Source of the DNA: Calycina herbarum
Lineage: Eukaryota; Ascomycota; Leotiomycetes; Helotiales; Pezizellaceae
Assembly: GCA_001414485.1 (NCBI GenBank)
Contig: LLEY01000080.1
Location: 62,001-126,000 of the forward strand
Direction: 5' to 3'
Length of the DNA stretch: 64,000 bases
The notes below the pieces were generated by a model. That model did not search any database. It saw only the letters and a program-made list of their open reading frames with translations, and was not told the origin of the DNA. Position numbers and translations under genes: made by a program. This document shows, piece after piece, positions 1-12,100 of the stretch; the stretch's first letter is position 1, and each line of letters begins with the position of its first letter.

Positions 1-2638
1 GTAACTTCTAATCTAGAACGTCTTAGATCTTTACTAGATCTATTTCTATTTTTTCTAGCTAAACTATCTAACTTAGGAAAAGTATTCGAGTTACTCTAAA
101 CTTGTATTTTAAAAGCTTAAGACGAGAGTCTACTTAAAGTAGTTGTTATAAGACTTCTTTTATATATCTCTTATATTCCTCTTCTTTTTCTAAAAAGATT
201 AGAATATTATCTAGGTAATAGATAACTATTACTTTTAATAAATCTTCTAGAATTTTATTATTTTATCTCTAATAAGTTACTAGTACGTTATATAATCTAA
301 ATAGTTTAACTGTATATTCGTAGAGACTTAATAGTAGAATAAAGGCTATCTTCTATTTATTACTAATCTTGATTTATATTAAGTTATAGACATTTTATTA
401 ATCTAGTTTTATAAATTTTACCACTTGTTCTAACTTGTCTTATAAGTACTAGCTAGTAGGTAATAGATAAGCGTTCTTAACTATTACGTCGTTTACTTCT
501 TTATAATTAATATATACTCTTCTATCTAGGTTGTTCTTTTTCTTAATAATAAGTATATTTAAAGTAGTAGGTAACTTAGATTTCCTAATATAACTCTTCT
601 TAATATCTTCCTAGATATAACTTTCTATTTATTAGAGGCTTTTCTAGTTATATTTCTAAAGCTATTACTTTCTAAGATTATAACTCTCTTTTAGTTTAAT
701 CTTATAATCTTATAAGCGATGTTCTAGTAAAGCTCTTAAGTCTTCTAAGTTATTAAACAAAGCTCTAAATTCTCTATATTATATAGGTATTTCGTTATTA
801 GCTATTCTACTAATCTATAGAGAACCCTAGGCTAGGTATTCTAGTGTATTAGAAGAGGTAGCGCTAACCTCGTTCTAGTCTTATAGTTATAAATATAAAC
901 CTATGTATTTATATTAGCTAAAGGTTACTATTCTAGCCTTCTAGTTAATATCTAGATTATATTCTCGAATCTATAGTATACTAAGTATTACTTTCTTACT
1001 TTCTATATCGATAATATCGAATTATATATCTAATTAGTATCTTTTAATATTAGTTTTTATTAGAATAGTTTACTAATTAATAACTCTATTCTAGTATATA
1101 ACGTCTGTTCTATTAACTATCTCTAGGCGATATAGTCTTATATTATTAATCGAGACGTTTAGCTTTTTCTAAGCTATTAGAGAAAGGAAATTATCTATTA
1201 CTCTAGAGTTAATTATAACTTAGAGTTTCTTTTCTTATATTTTTACAGTTATAATCAACTGATTCTCTTCTAAAGTAGTATATATCTCTAGCTTTATATA
1301 GTAAACCCTAAATATATAATCTCTTGAATTCTTTTTCTTAACTATTCGAATTTAGAACTAAGAGAAGAATACTACTCCTTCTATATCGAATAATACTACG
1401 TCGTATATTTAATAATATTCTACTATTCTTATATATTCTAGTATAGTTTCTTTAAACTATTTCTCTAATAACTAATCTATAGTAGCGCTTAGTACGTATT
1501 AGAACTATTATACGGTTATTTCTTATATTACTTCTAGAAACTATAATTCTTCTATAGTTAGATAATAAACTTCTTCCGGTTCCGATTCTACTTATCTAGC
1601 TATATCGAATTCTTATTATTCTTAGAAGAGTATACTAAACAGTTTCTATAAACTATTCTATTATTTCCGATTAATACAACTATAATATAACGTCTAAATT
1701 CCTCTAGTATATATTTCTTAGATACTGTTCTAAGAAAAGTTGTCTTAATTTATTCTTAGAATTCTATTAGAATTTACTACGTCTATAAACTAGTTTCTTC
1801 TTAAATATTATAGACTCTCTATATATCTCCTACTTTAGAATAGCTAGGTCTTTTAATTTATTATTAACTATACTTAGGTTCTTTTCTTTTAATAGTTTTC
1901 TATCTAGTAATTAAACTAACTAGAGTTATTATTTTAGAATTATCTTTTATAACTATATATATTATTAAGAGAGTTAGCTTAATTCTCTATATATTATAAG
2001 AGCTTTAAAAATCTAGTTTCTAGTTATCTATATATACCTCGCGATTTCCTTACTTAAATATTCCTATAAATACCTAGGTTTCTTCTATACTAGAACCTAT
2101 ATCTTAAACTTCTTCTTCTAAACTAGATAATAAGTCTAATAATTCTAAAGAGCTAGTTAAAGGTAGTGATTTATATTCTATTTAAAGAGATAACGCGGGT
2201 TCTTTCTTAGATCGTATATTATAATACTCTTTAAGAAATAGGTTACTACTATTATTAGTATCTTAGACACTGTTTCCTTTATCGTTTTTAACCTAGGTTC
2301 TATATTCTCTAGCTTCGAGTTCTAAATCCGTAAGTTCGATTTTATTAAGTAAGGCTATTTTCTTTCAGATTATAGTATTAACTTACTTCTTCTCTTTCTA
2401 GGCTTTTACTTTCTTCTAACTATAATTATTTACTCTATAGCCTAGTTAGCTATAGATATAATAGAGTTACTAGTCTCGCCGTCGGTTACGTTCTTCCTAG
2501 GAAAGTTCTTCTTTCTAAAAGAGTTTCTTTTATATAGTATTCGCTCTATAACTCTCCTATAGTCGTAGGTTCCTCTACTTCTTATAGCCTCGTTCTTTTT
2601 TCTTATATTTAGATATACTTTTCTTAAATTCTTATAAT

Positions 2639-2822
2639 TGTAACAGACGTGCTTTAGTAGACAAGTGTAAGGATAAATAACACTCTATTCTTAGAACAAA
2701 AGACGAGAAGAGAAGAAGAGCTCGAGAGAGCTAGGAACTAAATACAGGTCGTACGCGCTAGTGCTAGCGCGCCTCGCTAAGCAAGTATATAACATCCAGC
2801 CCTCGTGACTATAGCCGTTATA
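2639..2822. repeat. Solo LTR (184 bp) with 5-bp target duplication
   Basis: A segment beginning tgtaacag and ending ttata (RIP form of ttaca) is inserted in the gag region of the surrounding chromovirus and is flanked on both sides by ataat (2634-2638 and 2823-2827). The gag sequence reads continuously if the insert and one ataat are removed, judged against 9870-9900. The segment is richer in CG than its host. It does not resemble the roughly 460-bp or the 183-bp LTRs elsewhere in the window, so it represents a further LTR family present here only as a solo LTR. Confidence 0.7.
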
Positions 2823-3562
2823 ATAATCGATTATCTAACTATATAACTCCTTCGATTATACTTATAATATTATAGAAATTTTTATTTTATTTTACTATCT
2901 CTTTATAGAGATATGTTTTCAATTCTCTTTAGAAGAGTTTTATAAGAGTAGTAGTATTCTATCTCGATTTATTCCTATAATGTTAAAATTTATTAGTATA
3001 GTCTATTACTAATCTAGTTTAGTATAAATCTAAGAGCTTATATATAGTAGTTTAGATAGTATCGAAGTCTTTAAAGACTCGCTAAATAGCTTACTTAAAG
3101 CCTTTCTAGGACTTAAATATAACCTTAGTTACTTCTATAGATCTATCTTTATTCTTATTTTTAAAGAAATCCTCGAGGTATAGTTATATCTATTCTAATA
3201 CTAGTCCTCTAAGATAAGAGACTATAAAGATAGATTAGGAGTTATAGTTCTTAAACTTACTTAAGTTGAAATTAAAGTAGATATCTATTTAAAGAAGGAA
3301 CGTGTCGAGTTCTATATACTTCTCTTAATAGATATCTAGTATCTTAACTTTAATAGTCTTAAGTACTTTAATCTTATAGTATTTAGATATATCTAGTATT
3401 CTAATATTGTCGTCGTTGTTAACTAGTCTAGTACTAGCAGGTGTCTAGCTAGTACTACTATTAGATATTATTATAAGATTAGCTTAACTAGTATTTAGAC
3501 TAGTAGCGGCAGCGGGAGTTATAGAGGCTGTAGCGATAGTACTTCTAAGCAGGTGCTTAAAG

Positions 3563-3996
3563 TATAACGAAACTTAAATAAACTAAACAAAGGTAACTAA
3601 GTCTCGAAGATTAGTATATAAGTAAAAAGTATAAATATACTAGGTTATTTACTTAGAAGTAAACTCGTTATTTATATTAAAGATATTAAATAAGATAATA
3701 AGATTAATAACTAAGTTAAGTACGAAGCTTTTATCTAATAGTAGAAGTGCTAGTCTAATATAAAAGCTTCGTTTCTAGGATTCTACTAAATCCTTAGATC
3801 TCTCTAGATTCTAAAGAGATTCTTAGAGATCTATTATATAACCTCTAATATACTTCTAATAAGTAAGATCCTAGAATCCTTTAACTGTTTCTATTATTAC
3901 TAATTCTCTTCTATATTACCTCTCTTTCCTAGATACTATACCTTATTCTATTAGAGCGCTATTTAGACTACTTACTATATAATATAATTCGTAATA
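3563..3996 (-). repeat. 5' LTR of the reverse chromovirus at the window start
   Basis: This is a homologue, in reverse orientation, of the LTRs at 8687-9143, 42378-42839, 54762-55223 and 61609-62070. It begins with tataac (RIP form of tgtaac) and ends with gtaata. It is about 434 bp, slightly shorter than the 457-462 bp of the other copies. Confidence 0.85.
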
Positions 3997-6424
3997 AACT
4001 ACTTCTTTGTCGTCTTAGATCTCGGATAATAAGACTTAATTATTAGAAATAAATAGTTGAAACACTTTAAAATTCTTCTTAACCTCGCTAGGAATTAACT
4101 TATTTAGCTAGCTGAAACCTTACTAACTTCTTACTTCGGAAAGAAGATCCTACTTTCTTTAACTTCTAGCTAGATCTAGAAGCCTTATTTAAATATATAG
4201 TCGGATACGAATCAAAAGGATTACGCTCTCTATTAAGACGAAAAACGACGGAAGAGTAGTAAACTCTTAGCTAAGTTATTACTATATCTACGACTCTAAC
4301 TTCTAATAATTCCGTTTTTAACTCTAGTCTAAATCCCTTCTAACCTATAAGTATAGCTTAGACAGATTAGACTATATACTTTTTTATTAGCGAGATAAGT
4401 ACGAATACTTTATATTTTAATATAAAACGACCTAATACCGAGTTCTTTATAACTAGTATCTACGAATTAGATTAGATTATTAAAGAGAAGTTAGCTCTGC
4501 TTATAAACGACGCTAAGACTATAGATCTAATATAGTTCTAACTCTCTAAATATTATTCCTTATACTAAGATATATTCTCTAAGGTAGTCTTAAGTAAACT
4601 TTCTTCTTATTATAAATATAATTATAAAATCACTTTAAATAAACGACTTTCTATCTTCTACTCTCCTCTATATCGATAGTTAACTATAGAGTTATAAGCG
4701 ACGAAAGAGTATCTTATTAATAATTTAAATAAAGGATTTATTATTAATAGTAATAGTCTTTTCGCTTTACTAGTACTCTTTATTAAAAAGCCTAATAGTA
4801 ATAAGCTACGGTTCTATATCGATTATTAGAAGCTTAATACTCTTATCTAAAACAACCTCTATCTAATTTCTTATATCGACGAACTTCTTTTAAGAATAAG
4901 AAAAGCTAAGATCTTTACTAAGTTAGATATATAATAAGCCTTCTACTATATCTAAATAGACTCTAACTTAGAAGAGATAACTACGTTTAAGACTAGGTAT
5001 AGAATATATAAATATAAAGTCCTTCCTTTTAGACTCTATAATAGACCCGCTACCTACTAACGTTATATAAACGACGTCTTAATCGAATATCTAGATAACT
5101 TCTATATCGCTTACTTAGATAATATATTAATTTATTTAGATAGTATTAAAGAATATAAGAAATAAGTTAGAAAGGTTCTAAATCGGCTCTAAGAAGTAAG
5201 ACTTTAAGTAGATATTAAGAAAAGCGAATTTAGTATTATCTAAGTTAAATATCTCGGTTATATATTAACTATAAAAGAACTCGAAGTAGACTCTAAGAAA
5301 GTAGAACCTCTACGTAACTAGGCCCGACCTATTACTATAACAGATATAAAGTCCTACCTAGGCTTTTGTAGTTTCTATAGATAATTTATTAAGAACTTTA
5401 GTAAAATCGTAAAACTTCTAACTACTATAACACGCTCTTTAGAGCCGTTTTAGTAGATACTCGAATACGAGAAAGCTTTTAAAGAATTATAGACCTAGTT
5501 ACTCTTAGTTTAAGCTTTATACTACTTCGACTCTGAACTTAATACAAAGCTAGAGATAGACTCCTCTAATAGAGTAATAGTAGGTGTATTCTCCTAATAA
5601 TACAGTGATCGGTAGTATCTTATAGGTTTTTACTCCTACGTTCTAGTCGGCTACGAAGTAAATTAGGAAATCTACGATAAGGAATTGTTTATAATTATTA
5701 AAGCGTTTAAGAAGTAGAGGTCTAAACTTATGTTATATTAGAGCTATATCGACGTATACTCGGACTATAGGTTTTTACTTCTACGTCTTAGTTAGCTACG
5801 AAGCGAATTAGAAAATCTATAATAAGGAATTATTTATAATTATCGAAGCGTTTAAGAAGTAGAGGCTTAAACTTATATTATATTAGAGCTATATTAACGT
5901 ATATTTAGACTATAGATTCTTAGAATACTTTATAATAACTAAGCTACTTATAGCTAAGTAAGTATAATAGATAGAATTCCTTTCCGACTTTAATTTCTAG
6001 ATCTAATTTACGTCTAAAAAGGCAAATAAAAAGGCGGATATTCTAACTAGACACGAGTAAGATATTAAAATATAGAATTAAGTTAAGTTAGATAGCCGCT
6101 TGTATACTCTTTTTAGACCTATTAGATTAGGCCTCTAAATCAACGCTAATCTTACTTAGACCTTTTTATAAAAGTAAGCGACATCTATTAGTATAATTTA
6201 GCTAGATATTATACTAGAATCTAGGTTAGATCTAATAAATTAAAACTCTTAGAAGAATTATTAATCTATAATATTTTCGCTACGAACGTATAATCTAGGG
6301 ACCTAAATAACTCTCTACCTAGATAGAAAGCCTTAGAGCTACTTCTAAAGATTATCTAGAGTATATAAGAATAGGAAGTTTAAGAGATAACTATAATACT
6401 AAGTAAAATAGATTAGCTATAACT
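3997..6424 (+). mobile_element. Partial Ty3/Gypsy element of a second type (pol relic)
   Basis: The conceptual forward frame retains a protease-to-RNase H succession. It includes an RT core with the two YLDN-type boxes usual for fungal sushi-type elements (EYLDNFYIAYLDNILIY, about 5084-5136), a thumb region (SYLGFCSFYR, near 5350-5385) and an RNase H region with a tandem duplication (5621 to about 5910). In-frame TAG codons sit where Trp or Gln is expected. No LTRs are seen at either end. The left edge abuts the LTR of the reverse chromovirus, and the right edge runs into a truncated pogo element at about 6425. The protein resembles pol of 48363-54041 more than pol of the chromovirus family at 8687-16019. 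Confidence 0.75.
5621..5910 (+). repeat. 145-bp tandem duplication in RNase H region
   Basis: The unit starting with tataggttttta at 5621 recurs at 5766, and the two copies align over about 145 bp with scattered transitions. The period is not a multiple of three, so the duplication shifts the pol frame. Each copy has its own RIP-type differences, so duplication probably preceded or overlapped the mutation. Confidence 0.75.
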
Positions 6425-7661
6425 TAGACTCTACTTAGTATCTTACTAATAAGATACTAGGCTAGCTCTACGAAATCTAGTCTAATAGTTTAGAACTATT
6501 ATTATTTCCTTATATACTATTATAAAAGTTAGAAAGAACTCGACCTTTATAATATAGTTAATATAGGTCTTAATAAACGTCTTAATCTATCGACTATATA
6601 CCTGTTTTAATATACTAAAGTATCTAATATTAAGTAGCTAGGTTAGATAGAATAAATAAGAAGGTAGTCTAAGAGTAATAATATTATATATCTTATAGTA
6701 CTCTTAGAACTTAGCTGATTTATAACTCTTATACCTATCTAAGACTAGTATTCGATATAGACTCTTTATATAAGTAGTAGTATATTTATTAAAGTACTTT
6801 GACTATTCTAGACTAGTTTTATTATTTATCTAACTATTACTTATCGGTTTAATAACCTAGTTAGATAGAAGGCCGCCGTCGGTATACTAGTTAGAGAGAT
6901 AGTTCTTACTCTAAACTACTAAGAATAGAGGAATACTTTAGCTCTCTCTATTAATATAAGTAATTACTATAGCTTATTCCCGATTATCTAGCTAAACTAC
7001 CTTACCTCTACTACGCCGATCTATATAGGTAATAACTATTCTAGGATAAATAATATCTATTATAAACCTGGTTTATTAAAGTTATAAAAGTCGTAGTCTA
7101 AAACTCTATACTTCGCTTATATATTTATAATAAGTTAAAACTACGCGCTAATTAGCTCTAGATCTTTGTATAAGGCTCTTTAGAAATTATAAACGCGATT
7201 AAAACACGTCTTAAGATCTGGTTATTATTATATAAATCGATATATCTAGAGCTTATCAACGTGTCTTCTTCTTTATAATTTAAGAATAAAATTAACTATA
7301 TCTTCTATACTAGCTAGCTAGAGTATAAATCCTCTAGAATTTATATCGAGTATATTCTAAATAATCACTTCCTCTTCTAACTTAGTTGACTTATAATAAT
7401 TAGCTTTAGAATCGAGGTAGTAGGTTTAGCTAGCTATTCTATTAGAAAGAGTTATATATAGTACTTTATAGATCTTTACTACGAAGTATTTACTTAGTTT
7501 TTTAGACGATCGAATAGCCTCGATAGCTAGAATAATTCGCTCTTCTTAGGTTTAAGTTTCTATGATAAATAGTTAAGAAAACGCGTATTAAAGTTTTAGA
7601 AGTTTATACTAAGGAAAAGTAATCGACTCGGTAATATAATCGACTCGCTAATAATCTACGT
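6425..7661 (-). mobile_element. Truncated pogo/Fot1-like DNA transposon
   Basis: The sequence is colinear with the inner pogo element at 16109-17969. It includes its reverse-strand transposase, which reads from about 7600 downward, and the terminal repeat, which ends in acgt followed by TA at 7662-7663. Subterminal cgactcgg motifs are repeated, as in the other copies. The distal part of the element is missing: homology starts at about 6425 inside a Gypsy pol relic. The transposase frame is broken by many stops. Confidence 0.75.
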
Positions 7662-8676
7662 TATTTATATCTAAGTTTACTCTAATAGCTAATATAGTAA
7701 TAATATATCTTTTTATAACCTAGTTAATCTTATTTAAGAATAAGACTATAACTATAGAAAGATCTTTAGAAAATACTTTACTAAGACTAAGTCTACTAAA
7801 CCTACGTCTTTAGATTTTATCTCTTATATAGTTCTAACGTCTACTACTTCTACTACTATAGCCTTTACTTATAATAATCTAATAAAACTTAATATAATAA
7901 GAGTTATTAGTAAACTAGTTTAGACTAAGAAGAACGTAGAAGTAGAATATTATATAAGAACTAATAAAGAAAAGAAAGCTTATAAAGCCTATTAAATTAT
8001 ATATAACCTTTACTACTATTATAATAGTTCTAACTATAGTATTAGTATTACTACTTATTTAAAACTTAAGACTTAAGAGGCTATTAAAGCTATAAAGAAG
8101 ATAAGAAAAGCTTAGTCTTATAACGGTTTATATCTAAAGAGTACTTAGTCTACTAACCATTGTATAAAATATAACTAAGCGACTTAGAGAGTTTAGATAT
8201 CTAGTAATTATATATAGTTTATATATATCTCTATATATCTCTCTTCTCTTATACGTAGAATTAGACCTCTCTTCTTAGTTAATTCTTCTTATAATAAGAC
8301 AACCTTATCTATTAACCTCTTTACGTTTAGCTTATAATAAGTAGAGAAAGAGATAAGACTAGTATCGAAATAAGATAGACTAAGCGTTATATATAGAAGT
8401 TAATAAAGACAGAACTATAAGTAAGAGTAAAGATAGTAGATAAGAGAGTTATTACCGAAGTAGAAAAGAAAAGAGAGAGTTCTTATAAACGACGTTGAAA
8501 AGCAGTGTTAAAGTAAAATAAGTACGTTTTACTAGAAGCGGCGACGTACGAGTATTACTAAACTTACCTAAGCAGACCCCTCGGAACCTACGCTCTACTA
8601 ACTGTCTTATATAATACTACTAATAACTATAACTAAGTTAGAGATAATTTAAAGAAGTAGAATATAAAATAAGTTA
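7662..8676. other. Unassigned degraded repeat between two pogo elements
   Basis: This AT-rich stretch has no open frame. A forward conceptual frame hints at a coding relic: repeated Ser/Thr-rich segments near 7820-7870, and a less mutated tail around 8480-8670 that keeps some CA and TG. A hAT-like transposase is possible, but I see no diagnostic motif. It ends at the TA preceding the outer pogo element at 8677. Confidence 0.35.
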
Positions 8677-8686
8677 ACGTAGTTTA

Positions 8687-9143
8687 TATTACGAATCACG
8701 TGTAAGTATATAACGAGTGAAGACTAGGCGGCGCTCTGACAGGTTAAGTATTATCGGAAACTCTTATAGAAAAAGGATCCTTAGGCTAGCTAAGCGATCT
8801 ATGGATTTCTTTTTGGTAAGGAGCATCACGTGACCTAGTCGCCTGAGTCGCTTGAGTCGCCTGTCGACTAAAGCGATCAGAGCGAGCGACTAAAGCGATT
8901 AGAGCGAGCGACTAGAGCGATTAGAACGGGGGACTACAGTTCTATATAAGACTAGCACGTCTGTTATTAGATAGGAGCTTCGTGCTTAACTTTAGTTATT
9001 AATCTTATTATCTTATTTAATATCTTTAATATAAGTAACGAGTTTACTTCTAAGTAAACAACCTAGCATATCTATACTTCTTAACTATATACTAACCTTC
9101 GAGACTTAGTTATCTTTGTTTAGTTTATTTAAGTTTCGTTATA
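8687..9143 (+). repeat. 5' LTR of the chromovirus, with short tandem repeats in U3
   Basis: The LTR starts tattac (RIP form of tgttac) and ends ttata (from ttaca). Near-perfect 10-bp repeats of the type gtcgcctga lie at 8838-8867, followed by three 22-bp units at 8866-8887, 8888-8909 and 8910-8931. A TATA-like tatataaga follows shortly after, as expected for a U3/R border. The other chromovirus copies in the window lack the 22-bp repeats and have unrelated sequence in that part of U3. Confidence 0.85.
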
Positions 9144-12100
9144 CTTTAAGCACTTGCTTAGAAGTTTAGTCGCTATAGCCCTAGTAACCCCTGCCGCAGT
9201 AGCTAGCCTAAATACTAGTTAAGTTAATATTATAGGCATATCTAGAAGTATAACTAGAAGAACACCTACTAGTATATAGTTAACTAGGAACGACGATAAT
9301 ATTAGTATACTAGACGCTCTTAAGCTCTATAAGGTCGAAGTACTTAAATCTATTAAAGTTAAGATACTAGATAAATATTATAGGAAGTATAAAGAACTCG
9401 ACTTATTCCTTCTCTAAATAGACATCTACTTTAACTTTAATTCTCATAAGTTCGAAGGCAATTATAACTTATAAACTATCTTTGCTATTTCTTACCTTAG
9501 GGGATTAGTATTAGAATAGGCTTAGCTATACTTAGAAGACTTCTTTAAGAATAAGAATAAAGATAGAAAGATAGAATTAACTAAGATTATGTTTAAATCT
9601 TAGAGAGGATTTAAGGCAACTATTAGAAAAGTCTTTAAAGACTTTAATACGATTTAAACAGCTATATATAAGCTTTTGGAATTACACTAGACTAGATTAG
9701 TAATAGATTATACTAATAAATTTTAATATTATAGAACGAAGTCGGGATAGGATACTATTACTCTTATAAAACTCTTTTATAAAAGATTAAAAGTATATAT
9801 TTATAAGGAAATAGCTAAGTAGAATATATAATTCTTAACTATTATAGGTATAATTAAGGAAGTCGTCTAGCTAGATAACCGCTTATACGAATTTAGAAAG
9901 AGTAACCCTAGGTATAGAGAAAAGAGTAAAGGGTTAGGAAAGTAGAAGCACTCTTACGCTAGTAAATATAGTAAGGAGGCAAATACTACGTAGAAGAAAA
10001 CCTTTCTAAAGAAAGGAGGACTTTCTTAGAAAGAGCGAAATCATCGACGCGAGTAAAACTTATGTTATAACTATAGCCTTCTAGGTTATAGAGTAAATAA
10101 GTATAGTAAGAAGAAAGACTCTAAGAGAAGGAAACAAATCAATACTACTATTTAGTAATAGGTAGCTTTAACTGATTATATTAAACTTACGAATAAGGAG
10201 CTTAAGGTACGAGGATATAGAACCTAGATTGAAAATAATAAAGAAATTAGTAGTATATAAGATACTAATAATAATAGAGATCTACTCCTTAAAGAATATT
10301 ATAATATATAATTAGTAATGAATTCTAAGTAACCTCTTTAAGTAGAATACGAATTACTACTATCGACTAGTTTATTAGAGATATTAGATTTATCTTCTAG
10401 TTTAGAAGAAGAAGTAAAGAATAAAGACCTAGAAGTCGAAGAAACTTAGGCTTTTCTTAGAACTTTTAAACAAGGAAATTAATAGGTATATATTAATAAT
10501 TAGAAACTAGATTTTTAAAGTCCTTATATAATATAAGGAGTTAACCTAACTATCTTAATAATATATATAGTTATAAGTAATAACCCTAAAACAATAACTC
10601 TAGTTAGCCTAATTACTAGATAGAAAACTATTAAAGAGAAGGAATTAGAATAAAAACACTAACTGATTGAAAAACCTAGCTACTACTCTAAAGTAGGGGA
10701 TATATAGAGAATATATAATATTTTAGATAAGATTAGTACGTAGATATAGTAAGTTCTAATAGGATTTATAGGACGAATTAAAACCCCTTTTCTTAGAATA
10801 CTATCTAAAGATGTTATACTAAAGGAATTTAAGAAATATATTATAGTTATATTAATTAGAAATAATAGGCTAGTATTTAGAAAATATAACTTATAATAAC
10901 TATTTAGTATATTATTCTAGGAATAAAGAGAGCTTAATATAACTAGATAGGCTAAAACGGAACTAGAAGAATTATACTATTTATTAATAAGAGAACTATA
11001 GTTTATAGAAACAGTTTAGGAAATAATAGTATAATAGATACGATATAAACCAAGTCTAACCTTAGACTAGTTATTATAGAAGCGATTTAAAGGAATATTA
11101 CTAGAGCCTACTAAAATAGTAGAATATTATTAGATATACGAAGTAGTATTATTAGATAAAGAAGGAGTAGTATTCTTTTCTTAGTCTTAAATATAAGCTA
11201 TTAGAGAGAAGAATTTAAGAGACTATATATTTAAGGTTTACTATATAAAACTAGAGATAAGTATACTAGAAGCTACTTTAGATTATCTATATATAAGAGA
11301 ACTTTGGTTTATAGAAGCTATTTTAGAAACTAAGTACGAATAGATTTAATATAATTATAAATAAATACTAAAACGATTTATAGAAGAAATACCTAAAACT
11401 ATAGGAATTATAGAATATAGACTAGTATATAAGGTAGTATATGTTAATAAGGAAAGAGTAAGATTCTTTTTATAGTATAAGGACGAGGAGAGAAAGAGTT
11501 TTAATTAAGAGAATTAATCTTTTAAAGTCTAATATATTAAAGTAAAGTTAAACGCTACTTTAGGAGAAAGATAGTTAATAGTAACTATAGAACTATAAGG
11601 AAAAAAGTTATAAGTTATAATAGACTTAGAAGTAATAAGTAACTTTATTTCTTTAATAGCTTAAGTAAAGCTAAACGTTCTAATTAAAAGGATAAGACTA
11701 TATTAATTAGAAGTAGTTAATAGAATAGATATTATATATTAAAATAGAATTATTAATTAGTAAACTATCTTAATAAAAGTTAATATTAAAGGATACTATT
11801 TAGATATATAATTCGATATTATTAAAATAGGAAGTAAGGAAGTAATACTTAATATATTATAGATTTAGGAATATAATCTAGAAATCGACTAGAAGGCTAG
11901 AACGATAACCTTTAGCTAATATAAATATATAGGTTCGTGTTTATAACTTTAAGGCTAGAACAAGGTTAGTACTACCTTTTCTAAAGTATTAGGATACCTT
12001 GTCTAGGGTCCTCTATAAGTTAGTAAGAAAGCTGATAACGAAATACCTATATAGTATAGAGAATTTAGAGCTTTGTTTAAAAACTTAGAAGACTTATAAG

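Larger units (their letters stand above)
1..3996 (-). mobile_element. Chromovirus (Ty3/Gypsy) relic, reverse strand, left end outside window
   Basis: This is a RIP-degraded LTR retrotransposon of the same family as the copy at 8687-16019, read right to left. Its 5' LTR is at 3563-3996, the gag region follows leftwards (about 3450-2830, then 2633 to about 2400 with the zinc-knuckle region), and pol continues to the window edge. The reverse-strand reverse transcriptase signature (YLDN, from YLDD by a G-to-A change) lies near 200-245. Every frame is broken by TAA/TAG, mostly where CAA, CAG or TGG would be expected. A 184-bp solo LTR interrupts gag at 2639-2822. The 3' LTR lies beyond the window, so a target-site duplication cannot be tested. 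The element cannot be coding now. Confidence 0.85.
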
